Assembly: GCA_964023205.1 (NCBI GenBank)
Contig: OZ026841.1
Location: forward strand, 29,340,399 to 29,404,398
Source: Lutraria lutraria
Taxonomy: Eukaryota; Mollusca; Bivalvia; Venerida; Mactridae
Reading direction: 5' to 3'
Length of the DNA stretch: 64,000 bases
The first letter of the stretch is position 1, and the number at the start of each line of letters is the position of its first letter. Below the pieces are notes generated by a model, which saw only the letters and a program-made list of their open reading frames with translations, did not search any database and had not been told where the DNA came from. The translations under genes were made by a program, and so were the position numbers. Below, piece by piece: positions 1 through 10,399 of the stretch.

Positions 1-489
1 TTGTATTCGATGGATTTTTTTAACATAACATAATCTTTATTAGGCATTGTACACATAATACATAGAGCGTTCAGATACCACATCAGAGATGTATAATATT
101 GTATTATATGTCTCTGGTTTTAATTAAGATATTATAAAAAATCCTGTAGAAGTGACATCAAACGAACCGTCTTGCAGTTTTATAATATCAAAGTGTGCCA
201 TTATGACATTTGTTTCTCAACACCAAAGGCAATAATATGATCTGCATACCTAAATGGCCCTATGTCACAATGCATGTGATAAAGAAAGGTGTCATAATCC
301 AATTAGCGCTAAATAGCAAGTGATAATTGGATTATAACTTTTATGCTACTTGTTGATGCACATGTAAAACAATAAGTTTTGTTTTATGTGTATACTTATT
401 TACAATATCTCCATTTCGACATTTTTCATTATGCCAAAACGTAGCGTCTATGATTTGTCAATAATTCCGTATTAAATTTAATGAGACAT
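1..489. other. AT-rich non-coding stretch
   Basis: I see no convincing coding signal here. On the minus strand there is an AATAAA hexamer at 36-41, which could be a polyadenylation signal for a minus-strand gene, but no exon could be linked to it. Confidence 0.4.
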
Positions 490-1270
490 TCTTTCGTTAC
501 CGTTAGGGTTGAAAATGGAAATTCGTGATGGCGAAATGGAGATTTTAGACTGTAAAATGGAGATTTGTAATGACCAAATGGAGATTTTAGACTGTAAAAT
601 GGAGATTTGTAATGGCCAAATGGAGATTTTAGACTGTGAAATGGAGATTTGTGATGGCGAAATGGAGATTTCAGACGGCAAAATGGAGATTTCAGACGGC
701 AAAATGGAGATTTAGATAAAAAATGGAAATCTCAGTTTTGCCATCTCCATTTCGCCATCACAAATCTCCAAGTTCCAATATATTATGTTTTAATTTAGCA
801 GTCTAAAATCTCCATTTTTTTATCTAAAAACTCCATTTTTTTTATCTAAAATCTCCATTTTTTTTTATCTAAAATCTCTATTTCAGACAGGAAAATGGAT
901 ATTTTAGATAATGTTAATACTACTGTTCAATCAATATTCAATTTCCATTATTCCATTTAGCTACCGAAAATATCCATTTTTTATCTAATATCTCCTTAAT
1001 CTCCATTTCGCCATCACGAATTTCCATTTTGCTATCTATTTAATCTCAATTTTGCCATTGGAAATCTAAAAAAAAATATTGTTTAATATTAATAATTATG
1101 TTTTAATTTAGCAGTCTAAAATCTCCATTTTTTTATCTAAAATATTTATTTTTAATCTAAAATCTCCATTTTGCCGTCTGAAATCTCCATTTCGCCATCA
1201 CAAATCTCCATTTTGCCGTCTGAAATCTCCATTTTGCCATAGCGAATTTCCATTTTACCATTGGAAGTCT
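490..1270. repeat. Two-orientation minisatellite (ATGGAGATTT family)
   Basis: Imperfect short units built on ATGGAGATTT separated by variable 10-20 bp linkers. From about 510 to 715 the units read ATGGAGATTT; from about 735 to 1260 they read the reverse complement AAATCTCCAT. The flip at about 720 makes the array itself roughly palindromic. Open frames across it on both strands give only Met-Glu-Ile or Ser-Ile repeat peptides and are by-products of the repeat. More copies lie at 2280-2385, on the far side of the fold-back element. Confidence 0.85.
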
Positions 1271-1289
1271 CGATATATGTGAATAATAT

Positions 1290-2268
1290 TGTTTAAAAAT
1301 TTGCATTTTGTCAAGGACTTATATACATCACAGGAGCCTGTTATTCAATCCGGGAAAAAAATTATACTCAATAAAAAATTACCTACGTATAGAAAAAAAA
1401 CAACAGGAGTGCAATGCCTCCCACTCCCCACCCACATCGCCGATACAAGAATCTCTATTAAACAGCGGTCAACGCGTGAAATTCTGGTCTACATAGTTAA
1501 AGGCTATAAAAAGGTAACAAATGCAGGTCCTACCCTTGACATTTTCTCAGTTTTGCTTATCCTATTTCAATAAATCTAAGAGTTTCTCCAGCGGAGGGTG
1601 GCCATTGCGTGACGTCATCAGCCAGCCAAAGATACTGCTGCGGAGCGAAAGGTTTAAATATTAATTTTACTCTGCTAAAATGTATTTCAACATGCGTTGC
1701 TTTCAAAATATTTTCTGATATTGGAAAATGAAAGATCCATTTTATTTGTTAATTAATTTCCATAAAAGAATTGTTATTAAAGATTTGGAAAAACCCAAGG
1801 GGAATTAACTCTAAGATTGATTACATCATCCTGTCGATAAAATACAAGCGTTCTGTACGGAACGGTACGGTTGCCCGGAGTTTATACATATAACACTTTA
1901 CTCCAGAGCAGCATCTTTGACCCGCCTTATGACGTCACGCAATGGCCACCCTCCGCTGGAGAAACTCTTAGATTTATTGAAATAGGATAAGCAAAACTGA
2001 GAAAATGTCAAGGGTAGGACCTGCATTTGTTACCTTTTTATAGCCTTTAACTATGTAGACCAGAATTTCACGCGTTGACCGCTGTTTAATAGAGATTCTT
2101 GTATCAGCGATGTGGGTGGGGAGTGGGAGGCATTGCACTCCTGTTGTTTTTTTCTATATACGTAGGTAATTCTTTATTGAGTATCATATATATTTTTTTT
2201 TTGATTGAATAACAGGCTCCTGTGTATACATACAAGTCCTTGATTTTGTATACCAGCATATTTAAAGA
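1290..2268. mobile_element. Fold-back element with about 365-bp inverted arms
   Basis: The left arm (about 1290-1655) and right arm (about 1892-2268) are near-perfect reverse complements. For example TTTCTCCAGCGGAGGGTGG near 1583 returns as CCACCCTCCGCTGGAGAAA near 1945, and CAGGAGCCTG near 1331 returns as CAGGCTCCTG near 2212. A spacer of about 235 bp separates the arms. Homology weakens toward the centre, as expected of an old fold-back or MITE-type transposon. No transposase frame is visible. Copies of the ATGGAGATTT minisatellite abut both ends, as in fold-back elements whose terminal repeats contain tandem units. Confidence 0.85.
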
Positions 2269-2279
2269 TGTAATACTTC

Positions 2280-2385
2280 ATAAAAATCTCCATTTCGCCA
2301 AAGGAAATCTCCATTTTGCCTATGGAAATCTCCATTTTGCCCATTTCGCCCATTTTGCCATAAAATCTCCATTTCGTACTTTAGT
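2280..2385. repeat. Short minisatellite block (AAATCTCCAT family)
   Basis: Four or five copies of AAATCTCCATTT with CGCC/TGCC linkers lie immediately outside the right arm of the fold-back element. They are the same family as the array at 490-1270. Confidence 0.75.
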
Positions 2386-2813
2386 CATACCCGGTCATTG
2401 GCATAATGCTAATAAATTGCTACAGGTGAGGTTTTAGATGAACACGAATGTTGAAGATAAATCATTTATAAATATGAATCAACGGTCAACAATTAACGCA
2501 AATACATTTAAGTATGAACTTGAAGAGAAACCGTGTTCTAATTAATCTAATGAAATCAATGTCAGACAAGCGTTTCAAACAAATCTGACCTTAGTTAACT
2601 TCCGTAGAATTAAGGCGCCTATTCATAGTTAACTAATTGGACGCGTTGATTAGGAAGGGCGCAAAAATACATGTCATACTGATACTAACATATGACTTTA
2701 ACATCTCTTTCCGTGGACAAGTTAAATAAAAAGATTGTTAGTGACCATGCACTGACCAGTGCAGTTCACTGCTCAGATCAAGACGTTCATAAACTTCATT
2801 TAATCGTACTTAC

Positions 2814-2943
2814 TGACTTTATTGCCATAGTATCTAGATGGATCGTATGGCCCGTGCACGCGTGCGTTGTATCCCTTGGGATAAGGATTGTATCCCCCAG
2901 GAAATTTGTTAATTTCAACGTGTACTTTCGGTGCCCCACTCAT
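2814..2943 (-). CDS. First coding exon of ATP synthase subunit f (probable)
   Basis: Reading down from an ATG at 2943, the exon encodes 43 residues that include NPYPKGYNARVHGPYDPSRY. This strongly resembles the conserved N-terminus of invertebrate mitochondrial F1Fo-ATP synthase subunit f (YNPKVHGPYDPARFYG in insects, from memory), an inner-membrane subunit of the proton-driven ATP synthase. The frame runs into a strong splice donor (A|GTAAGT) at 2814/2813, leaving phase 1, and then to a stop in the intron. The first 15 or so residues look like an extension particular to this lineage. The membrane-spanning part (the WRW-type motif expected downstream) was looked for between 1 and 2813 and not found, so it lies beyond the window start or the exon is a stranded duplicate. 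Upstream sequence to about 3000 could be 5' UTR. Confidence 0.6.
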
Positions 2944-3049
2944 TTCGGCGATTATCCGACCTTCACGCAAAGAATACAAACGATTCACAATCGCCTAGTT
3001 TCCGCGCAGAAACACTTAATCGAGCGAATTCTAACCGAATATTAAACTG

Positions 3050-4435
3050 ATGGACGCTGAGGTAACAAAAGTCAAGAACTGTAAAATCATCGTGTAACAA
3101 TACACAATTATTTTTTGACAACTTCACTTAAAGTACACATCTTGTTTTGAGAACTTAAGATTTAGAAATAAATATTAGCGCCTTGGATAATTATTATAAT
3201 CAAGTATAACATGATATAAATTTTCACAAACAGTCATTTATAACGATCGCCGTTTTGGCCAGATTTAACTAAAAGTAGAGGTCAGACTCTGTATGCCAAA
3301 ATTGGCTAAATACATTTAAACACGGTAGTGTAGTCCCTTAGTCCATATAAAGTATTTGATTATATACAGTAAAGAACTGTATGATCAGCATTTATTTCAC
3401 AGCTAACCGGAATAAACATTTATAAAAACATTTCTTCTTTGTGGCAATATATATATATAAATTAATATAAGTACTGCACTCTCTCATTACATTGAGGATT
3501 ATACGTGTGCAGGCACTAGTTAAGTTATTTGTGTTTTAATTTTATACAAGTGATAAATAATAAAACAACAATTTAGAAATCTATACATTTGAATGGTTGG
3601 ATCTAAATTCTGGTGGTTGAGATTAGAACAGGCACAATACGTGACAATTTATCTTTATTAGCAACAAGTTCTAGTCAAAATGTTGTGTATGGAGCTCTAT
3701 TAGATGTTATCATTGTCTTAAATGTCATCTATAAGATTAACAATGTTTTGACATTGCTTGTAGTTGTGTTGATATATGATCTAAGTACATGTATGTATAC
3801 GTTTTTGTGTTATAACTTATATAAGCCTTTGTTGAACTATATACTACATCCTTAAAAAATACACTTTTCATTTTTTCAGATGTTCAAGAAATTTTACTCA
3901 ACATTGAAGATAATTCAAGGTGTTATTTCATTGATCATTACTTCAAATGATTATGTTATATGATATTGACGGCATATGTGTATAAGTATCCTTTCATCCA
4001 CATTTCAGTGTATTTTAATGCCTTGAATATCCTTCGAAATAATGACGTGTATAAAATGGCCATATCTGTACACTTGGATGCATTTTTGTTGATGTATATA
4101 TAAACAATGAAAAGTGTATAGAATAAACCAAACTAATTTGTCCACAGGTAATTAAGTAAAAAATCGACATTCTCTTGAATGCAAGTGCTTCAATAGTTCA
4201 ATAACTGAATGCTTGTAGTTTGAATTATGTCCAATGATTCTTTTAAAAAATGCAACAAACAAAAAACAGTATATTAAACATACCTTTAGAATAAAATATA
4301 AATATTCTTAAGTTGTTTACAAGCATTGGCACAGTGGTATGAAAGGTGTTAAAATTATTTTATTGTTATCATTTCATGATCAGGTGTATAGCGAATCGTT
4401 TGGTAGGGTCGACATACGCCCTTGTTATTTAGTTT
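3050..4435. other. Non-coding, AT-rich
   Basis: No feature I can support. The longest frame (3613-3855, plus) is a hydrophobic 80-residue peptide typical of translated AT-rich DNA, with no recognisable motif. Confidence 0.4.
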
Positions 4436-4570
4436 GTGTTGTGCTATTCTCACGACACCGTTTGTAAATGTGCTATTCTTACGCCATCTTTTGTAAATAA
4501 AACGACTTGTCATTCTTACGACACCGTTGGGCAAATAAAACGACGTGCTATTTTTACGACAATGATATTC
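4436..4570. repeat. Short tandem array, TGCTATTCTTACGAC units
   Basis: Four diverged units of about 30-40 bp, each with TGCTATTCT(T/C)ACG, then ACACCGTTTGTAAAT and often AAAACGAC. The unit length varies because the linker is sometimes missing. Confidence 0.6.
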
Positions 4571-5820
4571 TTATAGCTATTTCCCTTTACATTTGCATGG
4601 AGTAACCTATTTTTCAAAGACTAAATGCAAAGGAACACTCATTTAAATGCAAACAAATGGGAAATGGACGCAATTACACAATATCAATACAAATGTCTGC
4701 ACCCACAATTTTAAGCAATGTATAATTGAAACTAAAATAGTAAATGCAAAGCAACTATATATGATCACCTTTTCAATGGTTTAATTGTAAGTACGTTAAA
4801 GTACCTAATAAACTCTAAGATGCGGAACGTATAATCAAACATTTTAGTATGGTTACTATGAAACACGATATGTCAGTGAAACATATAGGCTTACTACAAT
4901 TTGTCAAGGTTATAATGTGTCATTTGCAAGACAGAATTATTAATATTTTGTATTAAAATACAATTCATTGTAGTATATGTTAACTGTTGTATATTTTATG
5001 TGAATCTTTATATTTATACTTGATGCAATAACATGTACAAATCATCTTGTTGCGATAGCGTGATTTAACTCTGCTTCTCTCAAGATCATTCTAAATGGTA
5101 TACACGTATCAAAGCATTCGGACAGTCTATAGAAGTGTATGCCAAATTGCTTTTATTCGTGGTTTGAGTGGGTTAAATAAGTGCTTAAGTCAATTCCTAA
5201 AATGTTCTTGTAAAGTAACGCTTATTTTCACAACATTGTCAAATGGTTTGGACGAGAAAATAAAGGAATAGTTGGTTGTGGGTCCCGTAACTAAATTGGG
5301 CTTTTTCATTTCGTCGTGTTGACCATTTTGCAATGTAATGCGTACGTATCATCGTCAAAGACCTTCGACTAAGGAATAGAGGGCCTTCAATGACAAAACT
5401 CCGAACCGGAGGTGGCTCTTTATGTAATGGGTTGCAACAATTATGTGGTCTTAACAGAAAACAATATAAATAAAGCACTTACATGGTGTTTACTAGTTCG
5501 AATGACAGAAAACGCGCTTGATAACTTAATTTGTGACGTCACTATAGGTCACGTGGATTCCCCACACTGTTTCTGTCAGTTGTACAAAGTCGTTTCTGCC
5601 GAATATTGTGTAATAATGTTTAGTGTGTTCAGTCACTTATAGGGACACGGGAATGTATATAATCCGGTTAATTGGTACGTACTACAACATCTCATGCTTT
5701 TACATGTACATTATAGCAAATACTCGCCCTTATAATCAAAGCGCTGATAACGCTGGAAGAACAGGATTTGATCCTGAGGTTAGACAATTGTATTATCAGC
5801 CACACAGTAACACACACACA
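4571..5820. other. Non-coding stretch
   Basis: Only short chance frames. No repeats or motifs that I could support. Confidence 0.35.
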
Positions 5821-5821
5821 T

Positions 5822-5897
5822 AGCCACGACCGTGGTCCAGTGGTTAGTGCCTATATTTGTAACCCGGCAATCCGGGTTCAATTCCCGGTCGCTGCAG
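5822..5897 (+). repeat. tRNA-like SINE head or tRNA pseudogene
   Basis: A-box-like TGGTCCAGTGGTTAGTGCC is followed by a perfect T-arm: CCGGG, loop TTCAATT, CCCGG. The outer ends pair at about five of seven acceptor positions. The anticodon arm does not fold properly, so this is a tRNA-derived SINE head or a decayed tRNA rather than a working gene. Confidence 0.6.
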
Positions 5898-7211
5898 GTC
5901 ATACGTACCTTTCAATGAATACATAGTTATCAATTCTTAACTAGTATGTATATATAACATATACATGTACCTTGTTACTACTGTAATTTTCATATGAACC
6001 TTTAAGACAGACCCGATATCTAGATGATGCACCTATGTATTTTTTTCGGTCAGTCCGATGTTGTACAAAACACATGAACCCATGCAGCAGCTGCCACGAA
6101 ATTATGATACCGGCTCCACATAGGTCCGATATCATATTCATCACTGAAAACATTAATTTATTTACATGTATTAGGCAGTTTGTTGATTATTGATATTGTC
6201 TTTATCAATTTTTCATGAAAACTGCATATACAAGTGTAATTATGATTTTGACTTTTATGTTTATGTTTTTTTATTACATTGAAATACATTTTTCTAACAC
6301 ACCTACTTTCTCTTTGATATCTTAGCTAATTATTTGAAAAAAAATGTTCATATAAATAAAAAAATTATGCTTCTACCGATTATATAGAACCTAGGACCTC
6401 TCACTCCGTAGTCGAGCATTAAACCTACTGGACCACCAATCTTCATGGCGTATTGAAGTTCGTTTTTCATATATATATGACAATAGTTCATCTGCGCAGT
6501 AATCTCATCATGTTCGACTTTTGTTTTAACGTATTTCATTTGATTCCATTCTTAAGCGACATATATTCTTTACACCATAGTCTTTTTATATGGACAGTGT
6601 GAACCAGATATGACCGAATACCGTCTTCAACTTGGAACTATTTTTTTGGTTGTGATAGGGGAAGCAATTAAAGCTATTTTTAGATTCTGCTACAGATTTT
6701 GATTCCGTGAGCATCGAAAACTGGTAGTAACCAAGAACAAGGTTGCAAGCAACCCTGTTCAAAAATGGATGGAGCTCAGAGGCGGGTCCAGGATTTCGGG
6801 CTTGGGGAGGGTAATACTAGTAGTTAGGAAAGAAGGCTATTTAATTAAATGATATATCATTTCTATCTATGGTCGGGGACGTTCAGGGAAGTGTCGGTGC
6901 GACCCCTTGAGTCCGCTAGTGGAGCTAAAAATTACGCTTGTTAAAATACTAACCAATTTTGTGACTACCACTGCATACTTGTCCCTGTTTAGTTACCTGG
7001 TTTGGTGAGAATCAATGAACCGTAAAAATATCACATTTTATGCCTTCTGACTTCACCTTTTACTGTCCGAATTAAATGTACATTAATTGTACCCTTCAAT
7101 AGGCGCCGCTCAGCGCACATCGATTTTGATGCGGACCAAAGAACAGGGTGATCATTAATATATGACAACATAAATAACTTTGTCAGTTTTTATGATAAAA
7201 ATGTTTGGACC
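5898..7211. other. Non-coding stretch with one tRNA-like relic
   Basis: Apart from the minus-strand tRNA-like relic at 6373-6442, no gene or repeat boundary could be supported. Confidence 0.35.
6373..6442 (-). repeat. tRNA-like SINE relic
   Basis: On the minus strand the sequence has an A-box-like TGGTCCAGTAGGTTTAATGC, then a stem-forming segment and a degenerate B box (CCTAGGTTCTATA). It resembles a tRNA-derived SINE head with a long variable arm and is too decayed to be functional. Confidence 0.45.
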
Positions 7212-9722
7212 ATTACCACTGGGGACCAACGACGTATCACGAGAGGCGGTTCGCATCGAAAACATGTGTATGTTATGCAACGAAATTTTATGTAAACAGT
7301 CTCTGGTTTTCTAACCTCCACATGCCATTTTGAAATGTTTGACCTGCAGGGGGACGAAATGTTAGTTTTTTGGATTGTATTGTTAGTTGTTTTTATTAAG
7401 TTTGTACTTGCCGTTGTAAAATGCGTTTTCTGTACAATGATTGCGCTGTCATTCATCAAATTATGCCTGATTAGTGCGTTATTCTGTGTAAAAAGCAGTT
7501 TTCCGCAAAATTATTGTGACATGAAACCCATTTGTAAAATATTTAGCACTCATGATACAGGCATCATGTCTGTGAACATAACTTAGCATCTCCCCACCGC
7601 TTATCAGATTCAATATAATGTATACACGTTAATATAACAAGGCCTTTCGCACTAGACAAGTGTGTATGGTGTCAACTGAAGTCTCTTTTTGATGTATATG
7701 TTACTAACAGAGTGTGTGATGTTTCAGTCTGAAGTCAAATGTGTATATCAATTAATATTTTGCAGTTGATAGTTATCTATTTAATTATGTGTGATGGTCT
7801 AAAGAGAACAGTTAAAATTCTCAGATGGTCTTATCATTTAATAACTGCATTATAATAGATTTAGGCACATATTTATATAATTTACGAGTTTGAACAATTT
7901 AAAAATCTGCTGTTATCTAAAACGTTTGATTGCATTTCTTCGATTCGTTAACACCATTGCCCCATTCATTAGTATCTATAGCAATGTTGCACCGTGCTCG
8001 TCAATCCAAGCGTGATTTGCACCGAATTCGCCAATATCCACCATTTGAAAAAAGGTGACCCAGTCTTGAAGACGTCTACGGTCAGTTATAATGCCCCCAT
8101 CACACCAGAGCACGTCCGCACCACGCTCGCAAATTTCCTGTCACGTCCTGAAAATTGTGATGGCCGTGGCAGGGACGGGGTCAAACTCGAAAAGAAATGA
8201 TGCACTCAGGCTCGCACTACGGCCTTACAACGTCTTTGCCAGGTTCTCACTGCGTCTATCACGTTGCCAGTAAGTTCATTACACGTGCAGCTTCCCGTTG
8301 TCACCAGGTCTATTGCGTTAATACTACGCCCAAATTATGTGCTCACTACGTCCATGCAGACTGAACTGCGCTCTCCCTAGGTCCCAATAACGTTCTCATT
8401 GCATTCACTAGCTCCGTATGTATACTGTACCATATGTGTCCATTTATATTAACTGGTCATGATGGCCAAACAGAAGTCCTCTTTCTGCTTATAGTCATGC
8501 ACTAACGCAACATAATCTAAGTTGCTTCATGTTTCTTTTTCTTCCATTTCTTATTTAGAAAACGGCAATTTCAGCATCCAAATGGCTTGTCAGGTGGTAC
8601 AATAACAAAATGCATTCATTTGCTAACGTCCTGTCAGGACGCGGTGGGTGTAGTGCAATCGTTGCCCTAGTGTGATGGGGGTATAATTAGAGTAGATGTG
8701 ATGGATTGAAGACGCTTTTGTAATCGTACTACGGTCTCTTTTATTGTTTCATCGGTAACGTTAGATCTACTTTTTCAAAGTCCTCTGCGTCTGAGCATAG
8801 TATAGTTGTGTCCAATTGTTCCGTCAGTTCAGCACCATCTGGTTGAGAAACTTCTGTACATCCCGGATTCCGCTTGTTTCAGGAACAATTGTCAGTGGAC
8901 AGACTTAGTCGGTGTGTTCACTTCAAGAAATTTCCATATTGGTCTGTCACTTGTTACATTATTTGTAGGTATTAATTTTTCCAGATTCCGTGATCGTTGT
9001 CATGTCGTCGATGTTGTAGATAACGTAATAGTCCTTCATTTTAAGTTGCATTGTGATATTTAGTTGTACCTCTATCATCTGCTTCCCTCATGAACGTAAC
9101 GCTCTATATGCTGGAGTTTGCACAGTGTCATCGCGCTTCTAAAATGCTGGAAAATGGTGACCGGCAGTACATACACACCGCGTGGTCTGTATCCTGAAAT
9201 TGATTTTGACTTCAGTGAGCAACGTACACATGAAGAGTGACCTTCGTTTAGCACCATACACACACTCTGTGAGAAACAAACACAGTCGTAGTATACAAAA
9301 AAACCTTCATATGTGCTTATTACACCTACAGAACAGTTCTAATGAAGACAAAAATATTGAATAAGTAAACCTTACCCAGTAAGTATAAGAAATTATACTC
9401 ACGAAAAATATTTTAATGAAAAAGCTACCAAAACAAGACTGTCTACGAACATCCCTAACTTTTGAGCTTAATTCATGCGTAATTGGTACTCAGTTAACTG
9501 CATACAACTGTTTCATAGTATTAAACGTTTCTACTCACCATGTTTCGTGCTTGGAATATGATATTCCAGCAAAATACAATGTCACTAACTACGAGAAATG
9601 TCGTCCTTAGCTTTTCAACCACGTTATGTGTACATAACATGTGTCGTTTGTCGTTGCATAACATACACATGTTTTCGATGCGAACCGCCTCTCGTGATAC
9701 GTCGTTGGCCCCCAGTGATTAC
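7212..9722. mobile_element. 2.5-kb TIR transposon, copy 1, with 5-bp TSD
   Basis: The element spans 7217-9717 (2501 bp). It starts CACTGGGGACCAACGACG and ends in the inverted form ...GTTGGCCCCCAGTG; the terminal inverted repeat extends about 67 bp to GTATGTTATGCAACG. It is flanked by the direct repeat ATTAC (7212-7216 and 9718-9722), a clean 5-bp target duplication. There is no long reading frame: 7335-7586 and 8806-9063 are short and lack transposase motifs, so this is non-autonomous. A 5-bp TSD with a CAC... end fits Transib-like or hAT5-like families, but I cannot choose between them. The core (about 8000-8420) is locally GC-rich, with many ACGT-type words. Confidence 0.9.
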
Positions 9723-10399
9723 GTTAAGATTTTACCACTGGGGGCCAACGACGTATCACGAGAGGCGGTTCGCATCGAAAACATGGGTATGTTATGCAAC
9801 GACAAACGACACATGTTATGTACACATAATGTGGTTGAAAAGCTAAGGACGACATTTCTCGTAGTTAGTGACATTGTATTTTGCTGGAATATCATATTCC
9901 AAGCACGAAACATGGTGAGTAGAAACGTTTAATACTATGAAACAGTTGTATGCAGTTAATTGAGTACCAATTACGTATGAATTAAGCTCAAAAGTTAGGG
10001 ATGTTCGTAGACAGTCTTGTTTTGGTAGATTTTTCATTAAAATATTTTTCGTGAGTATCATTTCTTATACTTACTGAGTAAGGATTACTTATTCAATCTT
10101 TTTGTCTTCATTAGAAATGTTCTGTAGGTGTAATAAGCACATATGAACGGGATTTTTTGCATACTACGACTGTGTTTGTTTCTCACAGAGTGTGTGTATG
10201 GTGCTAAACGAAGGTCACTCTTCATGTGTACGTTGCTCACTGAAGTCAAAATCAATTTCAGGATACAGTCCACGCGGTGTGTATGTACTGCCGGTCACCA
10301 TTTTCCAGCATTTTAGAAGCGCAATGACACTGTGCAAACTCCAGCATATAGAGCGTTACATTCATGAAGGAAGCAGATGATCATGAGAGGTACAACTAA

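Noticed and set aside
478..715. Overlapping 68-74-codon frames on both strands
   Set aside because: Translation of the ATGGAGATTT minisatellite; no independent coding evidence.
3613..3855. 80-residue hydrophobic frame
   Set aside because: Composition is that of random AT-rich DNA; no motif and no splice or promoter context.
5822..5897. Functional tRNA gene
   Set aside because: T-arm is good, but the acceptor has mismatches and no proper anticodon arm can be folded.
7335..9063. Transposase gene inside the 2.5-kb elements
   Set aside because: Frames are short, differ between the two copies and show no DDE or DNA-binding motif; the copies appear non-autonomous.
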